Positions 45,223 through 56,140 of a stretch of 64,000 nt of DNA are shown in pieces (position 1 is the stretch's first letter; each line of letters opens with the position of its first letter). The translations under genes and the position numbers were made by a program. The notes below the pieces were generated by a model that ran no database searches, was not told where the DNA came from, and worked only from the letters and a program-made list of their open reading frames with translations. The stretch is from the NCBI GenBank assembly GCA_002989075.1, contig PSQN01000006.1, positions 1,364,001 to 1,428,000 of the forward strand. Direction: 5' to 3'. This DNA is from Arthonia radiata (taxonomy: Eukaryota > Ascomycota > Arthoniomycetes > Arthoniales > Arthoniaceae).

Positions 45223-46701
45223 TCAAGCGCGCCGAGGTTCCCACCCACCGATGCCCAAGCCGACACCTTCAGCCCTTCCCTTCTTCGTCGGACTCGCCTG
45301 GCTCGCGACTGGACTGCCAGACGGCTTCCTCTTCCCTCCACCAACACCGGGCTTCGTGATCTTTCCATACCCACCCAGCTTACTCTGCAGCAGTCCGCTG
45401 CTCTTGGGAGCCTCACTGCGCCCTTGTGAGCTCTGAGGCGTCACCGAGCTCCAAGACTTGCGGAGCATGCTCGCGGCTTCTTGGCTTGCGCGGCTCGGCT
45501 CGACATATTCGACGTTTGGCGAGGGCGAGGCGCCATGTTCGAGGACGGCGGCGTCGCGATCGCCGGCGTCGGAGGCCGAGATGGTGGAGTCGCGAGACTC
45601 ACGGCGGCGGTGACGCGCTGCCGGCGCCGTGTATGGGACCTGCGGGGTGCGAGTGGTGCCTGGTGTGTAGTAAGGGTTCTGAGGGACAGAGCGGGCTTGG
45701 ACTGGTGTGGTTGGAAGCGACGACAGCGACTGCGCGCCACGATGATGACCATGAAGACCACGACGACCGTGGGGAGTCGGAGTCGCAGGAGTCGAATTGA
45801 GCTCTTGTGAGCTAAGCATCTGATCAGCGAGCAGAAGCTGATCGAACGCTGCATGACCCTGTGGTTTGGTGGATGAGCCTGGGTGGGTCGAGGGCGTTGG
45901 GTGAGTCGGACGACCTGTGGAGCGCGGAGTCGCAACTACGGTGCTGGGGGTCAGCTGAGGTAAACCACCAGCGGCACGTATCTGGTTCATATGGTTACGG
46001 TTCTCGCGGATGCGTTCGCGCAGCATGCGATTTTCGCGCTCGAGATCGGTCACGCGCTCAGGCCAGAACGTCCGGAATTCCTCAAGTTGATCGTTCAGCT
46101 TGTCGTTATCGATTTGAAGCGCGGCGCAACGATTGCGAAGAGCGGCTAGTTCTTGATCGCTCGGTGAAGGAAGGGCTGAGCGCGCATTGGGTGTCATTGG
46201 TGTCGTCAGAGATTTGGGGCCTTGTTGAGTGCGCTCGCATAGCACCTCGACTTCCCTGCGCGACATCTCAAGCTCGACCTCGGCGCGCTGCTTGGCTTCA
46301 TTATGCTCGATCCACAGAAGGTTGTACTGAAAATTCGCATGTGATATGGAGACCTTGGCTCGCTCGAGGGCGTCTGTGGTTGCTTGCAGCCTGCTGCGCA
46401 GGCCGTCGACAGTGTTCGGCATTCTGCTATCTTCGTCTACGATCATCTGAGCGGGCATAGCGCTACCTTTGACGGTCGGTGGAGGGGAGGATAAATGGGA
46501 GTGGGTGGGAGTGGGTGTGCGCAAGGGATCCTTGCTGTGCGCAGACTGGCTGCCGGACATTTGCGGTGCCTGAGAAGAAGGCGGAGGCGTCATCGAAGAC
46601 CGCGGGATGGGTGGAGGTGTCTTTGTATGGTTTCGATGAAGAACAGCACCGTTGTGGACGACGTTTGTCGCGGTTGCTCTACTCGGCGGCAGACCATCCA
46701 T
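45223..46701 (-). CDS. Coiled-coil protein of unknown function
   Basis: Single exon, 492 residues. A Pro/Ser/Thr-rich head leads to a coiled-coil core at about 100-250 (LRSRLQATTDALERAKVSI, HNEAKQRAEVELEMSRREVE, ENRMLRERIRENRNHMNQI) with the distinctive NFQYNLLWIEHNEAKQRAE stretch. A disordered tail ends in basic KRKPSGSPVASQASPTKKGR, a possible nuclear signal. The pattern looks like a conserved ascomycete protein. I do not assign a function. It shares a divergent promoter with the LRR protein. Confidence 0.75.
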   Translation of the reverse strand: MDGLPPSRATATNVVHNGAVLHRNHTKTPPPIPRSSMTPPPSSQAPQMSGSQSAHSKDPLRTPTPTHSHLSSPPPTVKGSAMPAQMIVDEDSRMPNTVDGLRSRLQATTDALERAKVSISHANFQYNLLWIEHNEAKQRAEVELEMSRREVEVLCERTQQGPKSLTTPMTPNARSALPSPSDQELAALRNRCAALQIDNDKLNDQLEEFRTFWPERVTDLERENRMLRERIRENRNHMNQIRAAGGLPQLTPSTVVATPRSTGRPTHPTPSTHPGSSTKPQGHAAFDQLLLADQMLSSQELNSTPATPTPHGRRGLHGHHRGAQSLSSLPTTPVQARSVPQNPYYTPGTTRTPQVPYTAPAARHRRRESRDSTISASDAGDRDAAVLEHGASPSPNVEYVEPSRASQEAASMLRKSWSSVTPQSSQGRSEAPKSSGLLQSKLGGYGKITKPGVGGGKRKPSGSPVASQASPTKKGRAEGVGLGIGGWEPRRA

Positions 46702-47448
46702 ATCAGTCGAGACAGAGGAGCGTTGACAAGAGACAGAATTTCAGTAGACAGCGAGCGTTGCGATTCTGTTTGCGAGGGGTAGCTATTGAATGGTCGTAGG
46801 TTGAGAGAGTGGGACGCTACCCGAGACTCGGTTGGACGAGGACGTCGCAATGCGCCAGGGCTGAAGGACGACTGCAAGGGTCAATGACTTGTCGCAATTG
46901 TGTTGCGACACAAGCGAACGGATTCAAGAGCCAACGCAAGGGGTTGCTGGGACGGTAGCGAATCTAGGACGATCTGTTTGCAGGAGTGAATCAGAAGATG
47001 GCTGGCAAAATGGAGCAGGGCGTCCGTAGCAACCGCGTCCAGAGGTCCGTGCTGTCCATGTGACTCGGCCCGGCTCGAAGAATAATGACCCCACCAAAAG
47101 CATTGCCATGTCTCTGCTCTTTCTTCCATCCTTGACATATTGCGCGATAAACATGAGTACTACAGCAGATGAGCTTGAGTCTAATTGAACAGATGTCAGA
47201 GTCTGATACACCAGCACAATGGGATGAATACAGGCAGAGTAACCCCTTGTGCACGCGTTTTCCCTCTCCGCGGGGTCACGATTCCGCGGAGCACGCCTGG
47301 CATCTGTTCCGCTGCTAGCGCGCCGCTAGTGCTTCCAGTCTGGCTGCAATCCTCCGAAACGGGGCATTTGTTGTGCAACTCCCTTGTTCAGCGTTGCCAA
47401 TGAGCATCATCTGTGCTTTGCGTACATCAAACGTTTCAATCTGTCACG
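46702..47448. promoter_or_regulatory. Divergent promoter, coiled-coil protein and LRR protein
   Basis: 747 bp between diverging starts. It contains a perfect 8-bp inverted repeat, CTCCGCGG at 47266-47273 and CCGCGGAG at 47284-47291, about 160 bp before the LRR start. CGG-type inverted repeats are typical Zn2Cys6 sites, so this may be an operator-like element (inference). Confidence 0.5.
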
Positions 47449-50081
47449 ATGGATGGCACCAGTGCTAGTGCTACCAATGGCCCGGGCAAAAGAGGGTCTG
47501 CTCTCCCTCGCTTTGGGTTCTCCAAAGTCCCTGCTCCTGGCAGCAGCATACCGAAAGGGCCTGCAGCACTGAGATCGCCGCCAGCAGGAAACGGACAGTC
47601 GAATGGCGTACAACCTGTACAATCGCCGGCGCTGACCAAGTCGAGCTCGTCTCAACCACCTTCCGCAAGCTCAACACGCGCAAAAGTGGGAAGCCAGTCT
47701 GGGTTCGCCATTCCTCATCGACCTGCTCCGAGCAGCAACGGCTCAGTGCCTGCCTCCGCCTATGCACGTCAGCCCCTCGCGTCTACGCAAGCAAGGCCGG
47801 GACAGCACGAGAGATACCCGTCCGTAGCCTCAACCGCCAGCAGCAGATCCCAGTACACGAGGCACAATTCTTTACAATCCGATTTTGCGGGTGACAGTAT
47901 GTTAGAGCCAACACGATGCCTACCCTCGCTCTTGTCATCGTCTGCTCACGACTATTCCACCGGCGCCGTCTGAAATAGCACGCCGCTCGGGCGCAGTGCC
48001 CGAGCGCACATACTCTAAAAAGTGGTTCTTGCTAACGAAGTCTAGGGCTTAGTGGTGAGGAGTCTGAGACCACCATTGACACACCATTATCACCCCCCAG
48101 CAATGGATCCTCTTTAAAGCTGCCCAAGAAGTCAAGGCCCTCTCTCTCCGAACGAGCTATTGAGTCGCTGTCAAATGTACCTCCGTCCCCGCTCGGTGAG
48201 CGGAGACGCTCAAGCTTCTTCAACCCGCAGAGTCCCATGACCCCTCAACGGCCTCCCTCATCATGCGAGACCCGTAATACAGCGTCAAGAGTGAACTTCG
48301 GTGCCGCGACAGGCAGAAATACGATTGGGCGACCGTCATCACCTACCAAAACTGCGAGACCTACAAGTATTTACGGCACTCCCGGACCCCCTAGACGCAG
48401 CTACAGTACTAATCTGGCAAGACCTGGTAGTGCGGCATCCAATGGCAGGCCAACAAGTCCTGTCAAGCCGCGCACCAACTCCACAGGTGTGCCGAACAGG
48501 TCCACTGGCGGAAGACCAGTCTCTATGATTGGGGCACCATCCTTGCCAAGGACCACAAGCACGCCATCATCGAGACCTATCAGCACTCAACCTGCAAGGC
48601 CAGGACTTCCAAGTACATCATCAGCATCGAGTACCGTCAGTCGCAGCAGACCTCTGTCCACCGCAAAAGCGTTGAATACTGGCCTTCGTAAGCGCGGACA
48701 GACACCTACGTCCCCCAATCAAGAGAGACGCGTGGCTCAGGACACCAGGGGGGCCTCTCCTATGCCCGACTCAGAGCCGGAACAAGTGGAGGCTCAGCAA
48801 GAACCAAAGGCAGCGTCCTCGTCAGCGCTCAGGCAGCGAATTGCCGAAGCAAAAGCTGCGGCTCGAAACGCTCAGCGTAATCAAAAGCGCTTAGATGAAG
48901 ACACCGTATCAACAGCCTACGACTTCGAGGCTTGTGACGACCCCTTCCGAACGAACCCGAAAAACGCCTCAAGTGAGCTGCAGAAACGCTTGGACAATGC
49001 TCGCCGGGATGGGCGACTGAACATTGCCGCAATGAACTTAACCATGGTTCCGGATGAGGTCTTGAGGATGTATGAATCGGAGGCGATGGAGAAGAGCTCA
49101 GTACCTTGGAATGAGACTGTTGACCTGACCCGACTGAACGCTGCTGACAATGAAATCACTGACCTTGGTGACAATACATTCCCAGACGTCTCACCAGCAG
49201 ACATGGTAGACTTGGAGGACAGCAATGGAGCCCAGTTTGGAGGCCTTGAGCATATTGATCTGCATGGCAACAAGCTCCACAAGATCCCTGCTGGACTTAG
49301 ACAGCTCAGTCGGCTGACGACACTCAATCTTTCGCGAAACAAACTGGACACGACTGCGCTCACCACAATCAGTCAGATACCAACTCTGTGCGACCTGAAT
49401 CTATCCAACAATACACTAGAACATGATCTATCTGAAAGCATCGGGAGGCTGTCACTGCTCGAAAAGTTAGATGTTTCCAACAACAAACTTTCCTCACTCC
49501 CGTCGTCATTGAGGGACCTGGGCCGTCTGCGGGTGCTGAATCTATCCCACAATCGGTTGCAAAGCCTACCTTTCGAAGCGATCGCAAAGATGGCAACGCT
49601 TCGTGAGCTCTCAGCTTCCCACAATGCGTTCTCTGGCGCATTGATACCTTCTTCAATCACCGAACTTGCTAATTTACGTGTTCTGGACGTCTCAAACAAC
49701 GCATGCGCTTCGCTGACCTTTTCCCGGACGCTCAAGCTACCCGCACTTCTTCGTTTAGACATCAGCTCCAACCGCTTGGGCATGTTCAAGGACATCAGCG
49801 ACTGGACCAATCTGACTACGCTCATTGCGGATGACAACTGCCTGCGTGAGATGCCTCAAGGTATGACGCAGCTCACGCAGAAGCTTCGCATGGTGAGCGT
49901 GGAGCGCAACACAATTCCAAGCGTGCCTGAGGAGGTTGCAGACATGGAAGCGCTTGAGACGCTTAATCTTACCGGCAACCCGATATACGAACGAAGACTA
50001 GTCGGCCTCGATGTGACCGGTATCAAGCGCCTGATGATAGATAAGCGTGAGCTGGCAGCGAAGATGAGCAGCAACAAGTGA
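47449..50081 (+). CDS. Leucine-rich repeat protein, LRRC40-like
   Basis: Exons 47449-47890 and 48046-50081 (155-bp intron, gctaac branch) give 825 residues. The first ~380 residues are disordered, rich in Ser, Pro and Arg, including repeated RPxS and TSP-type potential phosphosites. A short charged helix (RQRIAEAKAAARNAQRNQKR) follows. From about 470 there are at least ten LRRs of the LxxLxLSxNxL type, such as LTTLNLSRNKLDT, LEKLDVSNNKLSSLP and LRVLNLSHNRLQSLP, ending ETLNLTGNPIYERR. The C-terminal KRLMIDKRELAAKMSS matches the cap of LRRC40-like proteins. These scaffolds mediate protein binding; the partner is unknown. The alternative in-frame end at 47973 is avoided by splicing. Confidence 0.85.
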
Positions 50082-50630
50082 GAAAGGCAATGCCGACACC
50101 ATTGACCATCACGCAACAGCATCATCAATAGCGTGCAACGAGCTAGCATGACCGTCCTACCTAGCTGTTTCCACCTTCGTGCAGCGCCAACAACTCAGCA
50201 TGCCAGCACGGCCCAACGCAGCTTACAGACGCTTTTCAGTATCGAGAAAACAATTATGATGGCGCCCGTCAGCTCATCCGGATATATCTACCGATGATGG
50301 TTCCCACGACCTCCAAAGCATTACGCATCATGAAAATTACCATGGTGCATAAACTTACTAACCTCAGCAGCAAGGGCTTTGATTGCCTCACGGGGCTTTG
50401 GAGCAGAGACATTCTTCAAGATTGCAACAAGCTTTGGAGCATGAATTGGATGGCTGCAGAGCTCGTTTGAACCCTTGAATACGGTACGTTACTGCTGCAA
50501 CATCCCTTCCTCGTTCGTGATGCCTCGTCTGTTGTGACCTCGCACCGTCGGACACTGCTGGGATTCGCTGGACTTTGTCATGCCTCGTCGTATGCTCGAT
50601 CTGCACCCGCTTGACTCTTCGTTCGCTCGA
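50082..50630. other. Convergent 3' intergenic region
   Basis: 549 bp between the LRR gene stop and the eL13-tail gene stop. No gene seen. Confidence 0.4.
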
Positions 50631-50885
50631 CTATTTCTTGGCCGCCTCCGCCTGCTCTGCCTTCAGCTTGTTTCGCTTCTCCCTCACGCCCACGAGTCTG
50701 GCATCGCTGCGGGCCACGCGGAGCGTCCGGTATGCGTTTTCCGTGCCTTCGATCTCACCGGGCTTCGCTTCCGTGATTGAGATCTCGTTCTTGACCGGGA
50801 TGATGTCCATGACACTGGGTGTACGTTAGAAACAGCAGTATCGTGGAATGTCGCGTGCCGGTGAGGCTGACCGAGTGAGTGCCAT
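50631..50885 (-). CDS. Small protein matching only the C-terminal tail of ribosomal protein eL13
   Basis: Exons 50885-50872 and 50814-50631, with a canonical 57-bp intron (gtcagc...tctaac...cag), give 65 residues: MALTRVMDIIPVKNEISITE and so on. The second half, ENAYRTLRVARSDARLVGVR followed by a Lys/Ala tail, is the conserved C-terminus of eL13 (human counterpart ASLRMARANARLFGIRAKR). A full eL13 is about 210 residues; the rRNA-binding N-terminal two thirds is absent, and the sequence upstream on this strand leads into the divergent ABC1-kinase gene. It may be a partial duplicate, an orphaned fragment, or a short functional paralogue. An alternative start is ATG 50810 (59 residues, no splicing). 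Confidence 0.6.
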
Positions 50886-51142
50886 CTTGCAGAAATATGC
50901 TGTGAATGTGGCAGTGCTTGCGTGTATGGGTGTGTGTTGAGCTGGTGAGTGATGAAACTTCGCTGGATGCTGTTGTTGGAGTTAGAATTGAGCATTGGTT
51001 GTGCGCGGCATTCTCAGTCTAATCAGCCTTACCCGCTCCCTTTCACGTGCGGATGATCTCCGCCACGCCTTGACGAGCGACCAGCTTTCTCGAGTTCTAC
51101 CGGATCCGCATCTTGAAGGCTTCACTTCCAAATCATGATATT
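50886..51142. promoter_or_regulatory. Short divergent promoter
   Basis: 257 bp between the eL13-tail gene and the ABC1-kinase gene. It serves both if the small gene is expressed. Confidence 0.4.
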
Positions 51143-53347
51143 ATGAACACTGTAGTCCTGCGCGCAGGCAGGACATGCTTTCGAGCTCACCTCAACCAGC
51201 TGTCCTTTTCTTCTCGCCGTCTCACCAGACACTACAGCTTCCGACCACAATGGCGCTGGTCATTCAGACCACCCCCACGGCCCTTCCGGGGCCGTGGACG
51301 TTTACTCTATGCTGCAGCTCCCCTAACGCCGGCGGCATTCGTCGCTATCGGCGCGCAAACGTACGATGATGGGAGAACTGGTGAAGAGCACATGCTGGAT
51401 GCGTCCAGAGAAGAGATAGAGTCAGAAACACCGGAGTTCGTCTCATCTTCACACCACAAGCGACACGCAATCTACTACTTTGTAGATACATACATCTGGG
51501 AGCCTGTATGCACAGGAGTTCGCTTTCTACATTTGCTCGTGATCTTTGTTCCTGTCGTAGTCACAGTGCCAGCGATATGGTTAGGGTCAAGACAGAAAGA
51601 CCGCAATGGCGAGCGCAGCGGCACCATCTGGTGGTACGGCTTTCTGGTCAACAGCATGGAACGATCAGGCGCTGCTTTCATCAAGCTAGGGCAGTGGGCT
51701 GCAAGCAGGACAGACATCTTCCCAACTGAGATGTGCGCTGTCATGTCGAGTCTCCATTCGAATGCGCCCGCACACTCCTTGAAGACCACAAAGCGCACCA
51801 TTGAGCATGCCTTCGACGGACGCCCCTTCGACGACATTTTTGAGGAGTTCCAAGAGAAACCACTTGGTGTCGGAGCCATTGCGCAGGTGTACCGTGCGAG
51901 GTTGAAGCCTGATCTGGCTGCCGTGGGCGAAAACGACCTCGAGGAGCCCAAGCCTACGATACGGCAGAGAGTGCGAAGGAATGTGGACGTTCTCGCAAAG
52001 AGCACTCCCCAGCGCGTGCCATCTAGCTACGTCGCAATCAAGGTGCTGCATCCGCGTGTCGAGCGAATCGTGCGACGAGACCTGCGAATAATGTCATTCT
52101 TCGCTTCCTTGATCAACGCCATACCCACAATGGAATGGCTGTCGTTTCCTGACGAAGTGGCGCAATTTGGTGAAATGATGAAGTTGCAGCTGGATTTGCG
52201 AATCGAAGCGGCGAATTTGACTGTTTTCCGACGCAAGTTCAAGGATCGGACCACCGCTTCGTTCCCATTTCCTTACTCGGATTACACCACGAAGGAAGTG
52301 CTAGTCGAGGAGTATGCCCATGGTATCCCCCTTGCTGATTTCCTCGAGTCAGGTGGGGGAGTCTTTCAGAAGGACATAGCAGATGAGGGTCTCGATGCAT
52401 TTTTGCGGATGTTGTTGATCGACAATTTCATTCATGCCGACTTGCATCCTGGCAATATCATGGTGCGTTTCTATAAGCCAGCGACTATTGAGATGCCCGC
52501 ATCTATAGATATTTTTTCAAGAACGAGGAACGCAGATGCGAATCCCATCAAATTGCAAAAGCCTCACGTCAGCACTGAGGACACGTTACAGGACGTCACA
52601 GAGGAGGTGCTTGCAGAGCTTAGGCCCCACCGACACAATAGACAGGCGTGGCAGGCCCAGCTGGAACATATCGACAAGGAAGGTTACAGACCGCAGCTTA
52701 TCTTCATTGATACTGGATTGGTCACAGAGCTCAATGATGTCAACCGACAGAACTTTTTGGACCTCTTCAAAGCCGTCGCTGAATTTGACGGTTACAAAGC
52801 CGGTCATCTGATGGTTCAGCGATGCCGACAACCCGACGCTGTGATTGACAAAGAAGTATTTGCCTTACGCATGCAACATCTAGTTCTAGGCGTTAAGAGC
52901 AGGACATTCGCGCTTGGCAACATCAAGATTGGTGACATCTTAAGCGAAGTTCTCGATATGGTTCGATCACACCACGTTCGCCTCGAAGGCGACTTCGTCA
53001 ACGTCGTCTTGAGTATCTTGCTCCTCGAGGGCATTGGCAGAAGCTTGGACCCTGATATGGATCTCTTTGCTGGGTAAGTATGTTCGTACACTTGAGGGCT
53101 AATCACACTGACCGGAACCAGAGCGTTACCGATCCTTCGCCAGCTCGGCACGCAAGGAGGCACCTCCATGATGAAGAGTGGAGACTTCTCGATGATCAAA
53201 GTGTGGGCTGGCCTTGAAGCGAGGCGATTCATTACGGCCAGTGCAGAAGAGGTAAACTTCCATGAGATTCAGGCACTGCAGGTTCATGCTGATTGGCGAC
53301 AGGTCGATCGTTGCGTGCAATATGATCAGCTGTCGCCCAACGTCTGA
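51143..53347 (+). CDS. Mitochondrial ABC1/UbiB-family atypical kinase, ADCK2-like
   Basis: Exons 51143-53073 and 53122-53347 (48-bp intron) give 718 residues. The N-terminus (MNTVVLRAGRTCFRAH, Arg-rich) looks mitochondrial, with hydrophobic segments near 70 and 140. UbiB motifs: the KxGQ-type signature FIKLGQWAASRTDIFP (~180), GVGAIAQVYRA, the ATP-binding Lys in AIKVLHPRVE, the catalytic loop FIHADLHPGNIMV (~430) and the metal-binding Asp in FIDTGLV. The region between LHPGN and IDTG carries a ~70-residue insert typical of the ADCK2 branch. UbiB proteins support coenzyme Q synthesis or mitochondrial lipid handling. The last exon completes the protein with SMIKVWAGLEARRFI. Confidence 0.9.
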
Positions 53348-54001
53348 CAAACTTATTGCAGCAGAAAGCACTCTTCAGGCAGCACTGTTCAAACTTAGGC
53401 GAGAGACGACCATCAATCGAGCGTTTACATACAACAGGGAGCAGCAACGCGCCATACATCGCAGAGCATGTGGTTGGTGCGGGTCGTTCCCATGGAGTAG
53501 TTACAGTATATCTTACGCACCTAATGCAAGTCGCGGATGCTGTCAGCTACCGAATTGCAGCCTCGTGGCTCCGGGCACGACCATCAGTAGACCAGTGGCG
53601 TGTTTGTGCAACCAACGGTCCATTGACAGCTGGATTCATTGGCATTGTGGCAAACAACATCGGTGCCAAACGGCTCGGCTGGGATTGCCTCAAATGACTA
53701 ATGAAATATCAGTTTTCGTTCAGATTGGAAAGGCGCCCAGGACATTCCCGTGTGAACAAAAGCTTGAGTAGAGCCTGCCTTAACACGGTTGATGCCGATT
53801 GAGAAGGCACGCGGATGTTGCACTCGGACGTGCGCTCCGGTAAGAAAGGAGGACAATGATATAAGTACGCCCCTCAATGTCCGACTCTTTCTAGCTCTTC
53901 GATCATTTCCAGGTCAAGTAAGCAACCGCTACAGAATAGGAACAGCGGCTACCTACCAACACTGCCTTGTTCCTTCACGCAGACACACTCGAAACCCCCT
54001 C
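53348..54001. other. Intergenic, no gene seen
   Basis: 654 bp after the kinase gene. Two overlapping plus-strand frames (up to 169 codons) have no protein character. The last ~150 bp should be promoter and leader of the secreted-protein gene. Confidence 0.4.
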
Positions 54002-54688
54002 ATGCATAGCATTCGGTCAATCTTGGGCTTCGCCCTCGGCCTCTCGTGTACAGCAGCGATCACCTCAGCTGGTCCAGCGGCAGCAACTTCGCCACGCTCA
54101 ATCTCGTTCACTGATACCGTGAGTAATGCTCGGCAAGTTTTCATTGACAACATTGACGCTTCTAAGTTCGAGAACCTTCAAGCCAACGCCGTCGCCAACG
54201 CCGGTAGTCTCGTAGACAACAAAGCTGGCGGTGCGCTCATCTACAACTCCTTCAGTCCAACAATGCCAGATCCACTGGTTCTAAAACCTGCTTCGGGCAC
54301 GAAGGCGATCTTCACCAACTTTCTGTCACAGGCCAAAGAAGGCCAGCCAGCGTTCTACATCAACAATACTGTAACTTCGTTCGATCTCAAGAGCGTAGCT
54401 TAAGCTGTGACTGTGAACACCAACAATGCCGCCGTCAGTGCAGTTGAGAGTGCAACCATCCAGTTGAGCGGTAAGAAGTTGGACCACAGCACGGTTGTTT
54501 ACCAGCTGGTGTACAACCAGGGGCTGGGTACTCTACCAGCTACGTTCGCGAGGGCCAGTCTGCCGAGCACCTTCACGAATCTGATCCGAGTCGATATCGA
54601 GCTCATCCAAGCGCAGGTCAGCACGTCCCCTCTGTTGGCTACGATCTTCTTCGATGACGTTTCGTACGTGGCACGTTTCACAAAATGA
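54002..54688 (+). pseudogene. Secreted-protein gene interrupted by one in-frame TAA
   Basis: Starts ATG 54002 with a signal peptide (MHSIRSILGFALGLSCTAAI) and runs open to a TAA at 54401-54403. The same frame is then open again to 54688 with clearly coding sequence: VTVNTNNAAVSAVESATIQL, then NLIRVDIELIQAQ and FFDDVSYVARFTK. The whole resembles a common ascomycete secreted family with an FDLKS motif followed by a beta-sandwich-like half ending in a DD-Y segment; here the stop follows directly after FDLKSVA. No splice signal spans the stop. It is probably a recently inactivated gene or carries a null allele; a 134-residue truncated product remains possible. Function unknown. Confidence 0.6.
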
Positions 54689-54927
54689 AGCAAGCAGTGT
54701 GAGTTGTTGGCGAGACGTGCAGTTGAGGCAGAAACACCGAATACTGAGACGACTGTGAAAGAGCTTATACGTATTCAGCGAGGACTCGCCATACATGTGT
54801 AGCAGAAGAGGTAGCAGGCGCATGCTAGCTGAGCATTATCATCGACGTATCAGCTTTCGTCCGTTGTTCAAACGCTCTCTTCGCGTATCTGCCGCTGCTA
54901 TACGCATAAGTCTCATTCTTTGTTCCC

Positions 54928-55952
54928 TCAGTATTGTCTGAAGCTCCTCCCGCTCGCCGTCTTCCGCTCTTTCTCCACAACCTCCGGCCGCGCTCTATTC
55001 AACACCTGTAGGAAGTCCGCCGTCCGTCTCCGCATCCTGCTGTGGATGTACGCCTTACTCGCCTTGATGTGGTAATGAAAGTAATCCCTAAACGTCTGCA
55101 CATGACTGATCACATCCTCCCTCTTCTGCTCCTTCAAATGCCTCGGAAACAGCACAAAAGTGATATACCCCACATTCTCCCCCTTCCCGCCCTTCAGCCC
55201 CGGCTGCCCCTCCAACTCCAACGGCGGTTCATGCCTGAACAGCACCTGCGGCGCGTTCTGGATTGCTCGTCTCCGTGCGTCCACAAACTCCTGCAAGAAT
55301 ACTTTCCCGAAAACCCGATCCGTCTCTTCGCGGAATAGCGTACTGAAAATCACCGTCACGCGGTCAAACGACGCCTTAATATAAATCGCCTCCTCATCCC
55401 GATAGTGTATCGCGCGCACCGTGCCCCCTTCCTTCAACCCCTGCGGCGCGCTCTCGCTCGTGTACTTCGCCGCCTCCTCGCTCAGCGCGTCGTACTCCTG
55501 GAACGCCTGCAAGAACGGCGCGGCCATGGCGTTGCGCTTCAGCATGCTCAGTCGCTCGATCAGATCGCCTTTGGCCTTTTCGTCGGAGGTGTCGATGTCG
55601 GAGGCTAGGTCCACTTGCACTGTGAAGTCGTATCCGGGCTCCGGGGACTGGATGAAGGGGCCGTAGTAGGATTCCAGGACCGATTGGGCGCCGTATTGCA
55701 GGAGCTCCGGGAAGCATTTTATGCGGGTGGAGAGGCGGAGGAGGGATTTCCGCGAGGGGTCGGGCGTGCTGATGTGGAAGGTTACGCCGTCGAAGTCGGA
55801 GACTACTTGGTCGAGGGTTGTGTGTTCGGCGCTGTGGGGAGTGGGTTAGGTTGGTGGGTTTGGGAAGCGGTGGGTGGGATGGAGGGGTACCTGGAGAGGC
55901 GCTCTTTGAGGATGGACTCAATGAGCACGTTTTGATAGTCTAGGAGCAGCAT
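54928..55952 (-). CDS. ARPC2: Arp2/3 complex subunit 2 (p34/Arc35)
   Basis: Exons 55952-55891 and 55831-54928 (59-bp intron, Ser codon split) give 321 residues, the normal size. Family features: MLLLDYQNVLIESIL start, VVSDFDGVTFHISTPDP, MLKRNAMAAPF, AIHYRDEEAIYIKASFDRVT, FGKVFLQEFVDARR, APQVLFRHEPPLEL, YITFVLFPRHL, and TFRDYFHYHIKASKAYIHSR with FLQVLNRARPE. ARPC2 with ARPC4 forms the core that binds the side of the mother actin filament and nucleates branches. It diverges from UTP12 with 188 bp between ATGs. Confidence 0.96.
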
Positions 55953-56140
55953 TATGGCGGTCCGCCAGCGTGGGCGAGGTCAGGCAGGTTGAGATGGAGC
56001 CTGCTTGAGGTTCAGGAAGAGCTTCATAGTCAGGACGAATTCACCTCAGCAACCCACGTCGCTTAAAGCCGCTTAAAGCCGGCTCGCGTAAAATTGACTT
56101 CTGAGGCGGCGGACCACGAACTTTTTGGCTTCTGCGAAAG
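55953..56140. promoter_or_regulatory. Compact divergent promoter ARPC2/UTP12
   Basis: 188 bp between the two start codons. It contains an exact tandem 10-bp repeat, gcttaaagcc twice, at 56061-56080, just before a TA-rich 'cgtaaaattga'. A role in regulating either gene is inference from position. Confidence 0.5.

Noticed and set aside
48237-50081. LRR gene starting at the internal ATG 48237
   Set aside because: Coding sequence continues upstream in frame to 48046 and splices in phase to an exon starting at 47449.
53262-53771. 169-codon frame after the ABC1 kinase
   Set aside because: Overlaps the kinase's last exon in another frame and lacks protein features.
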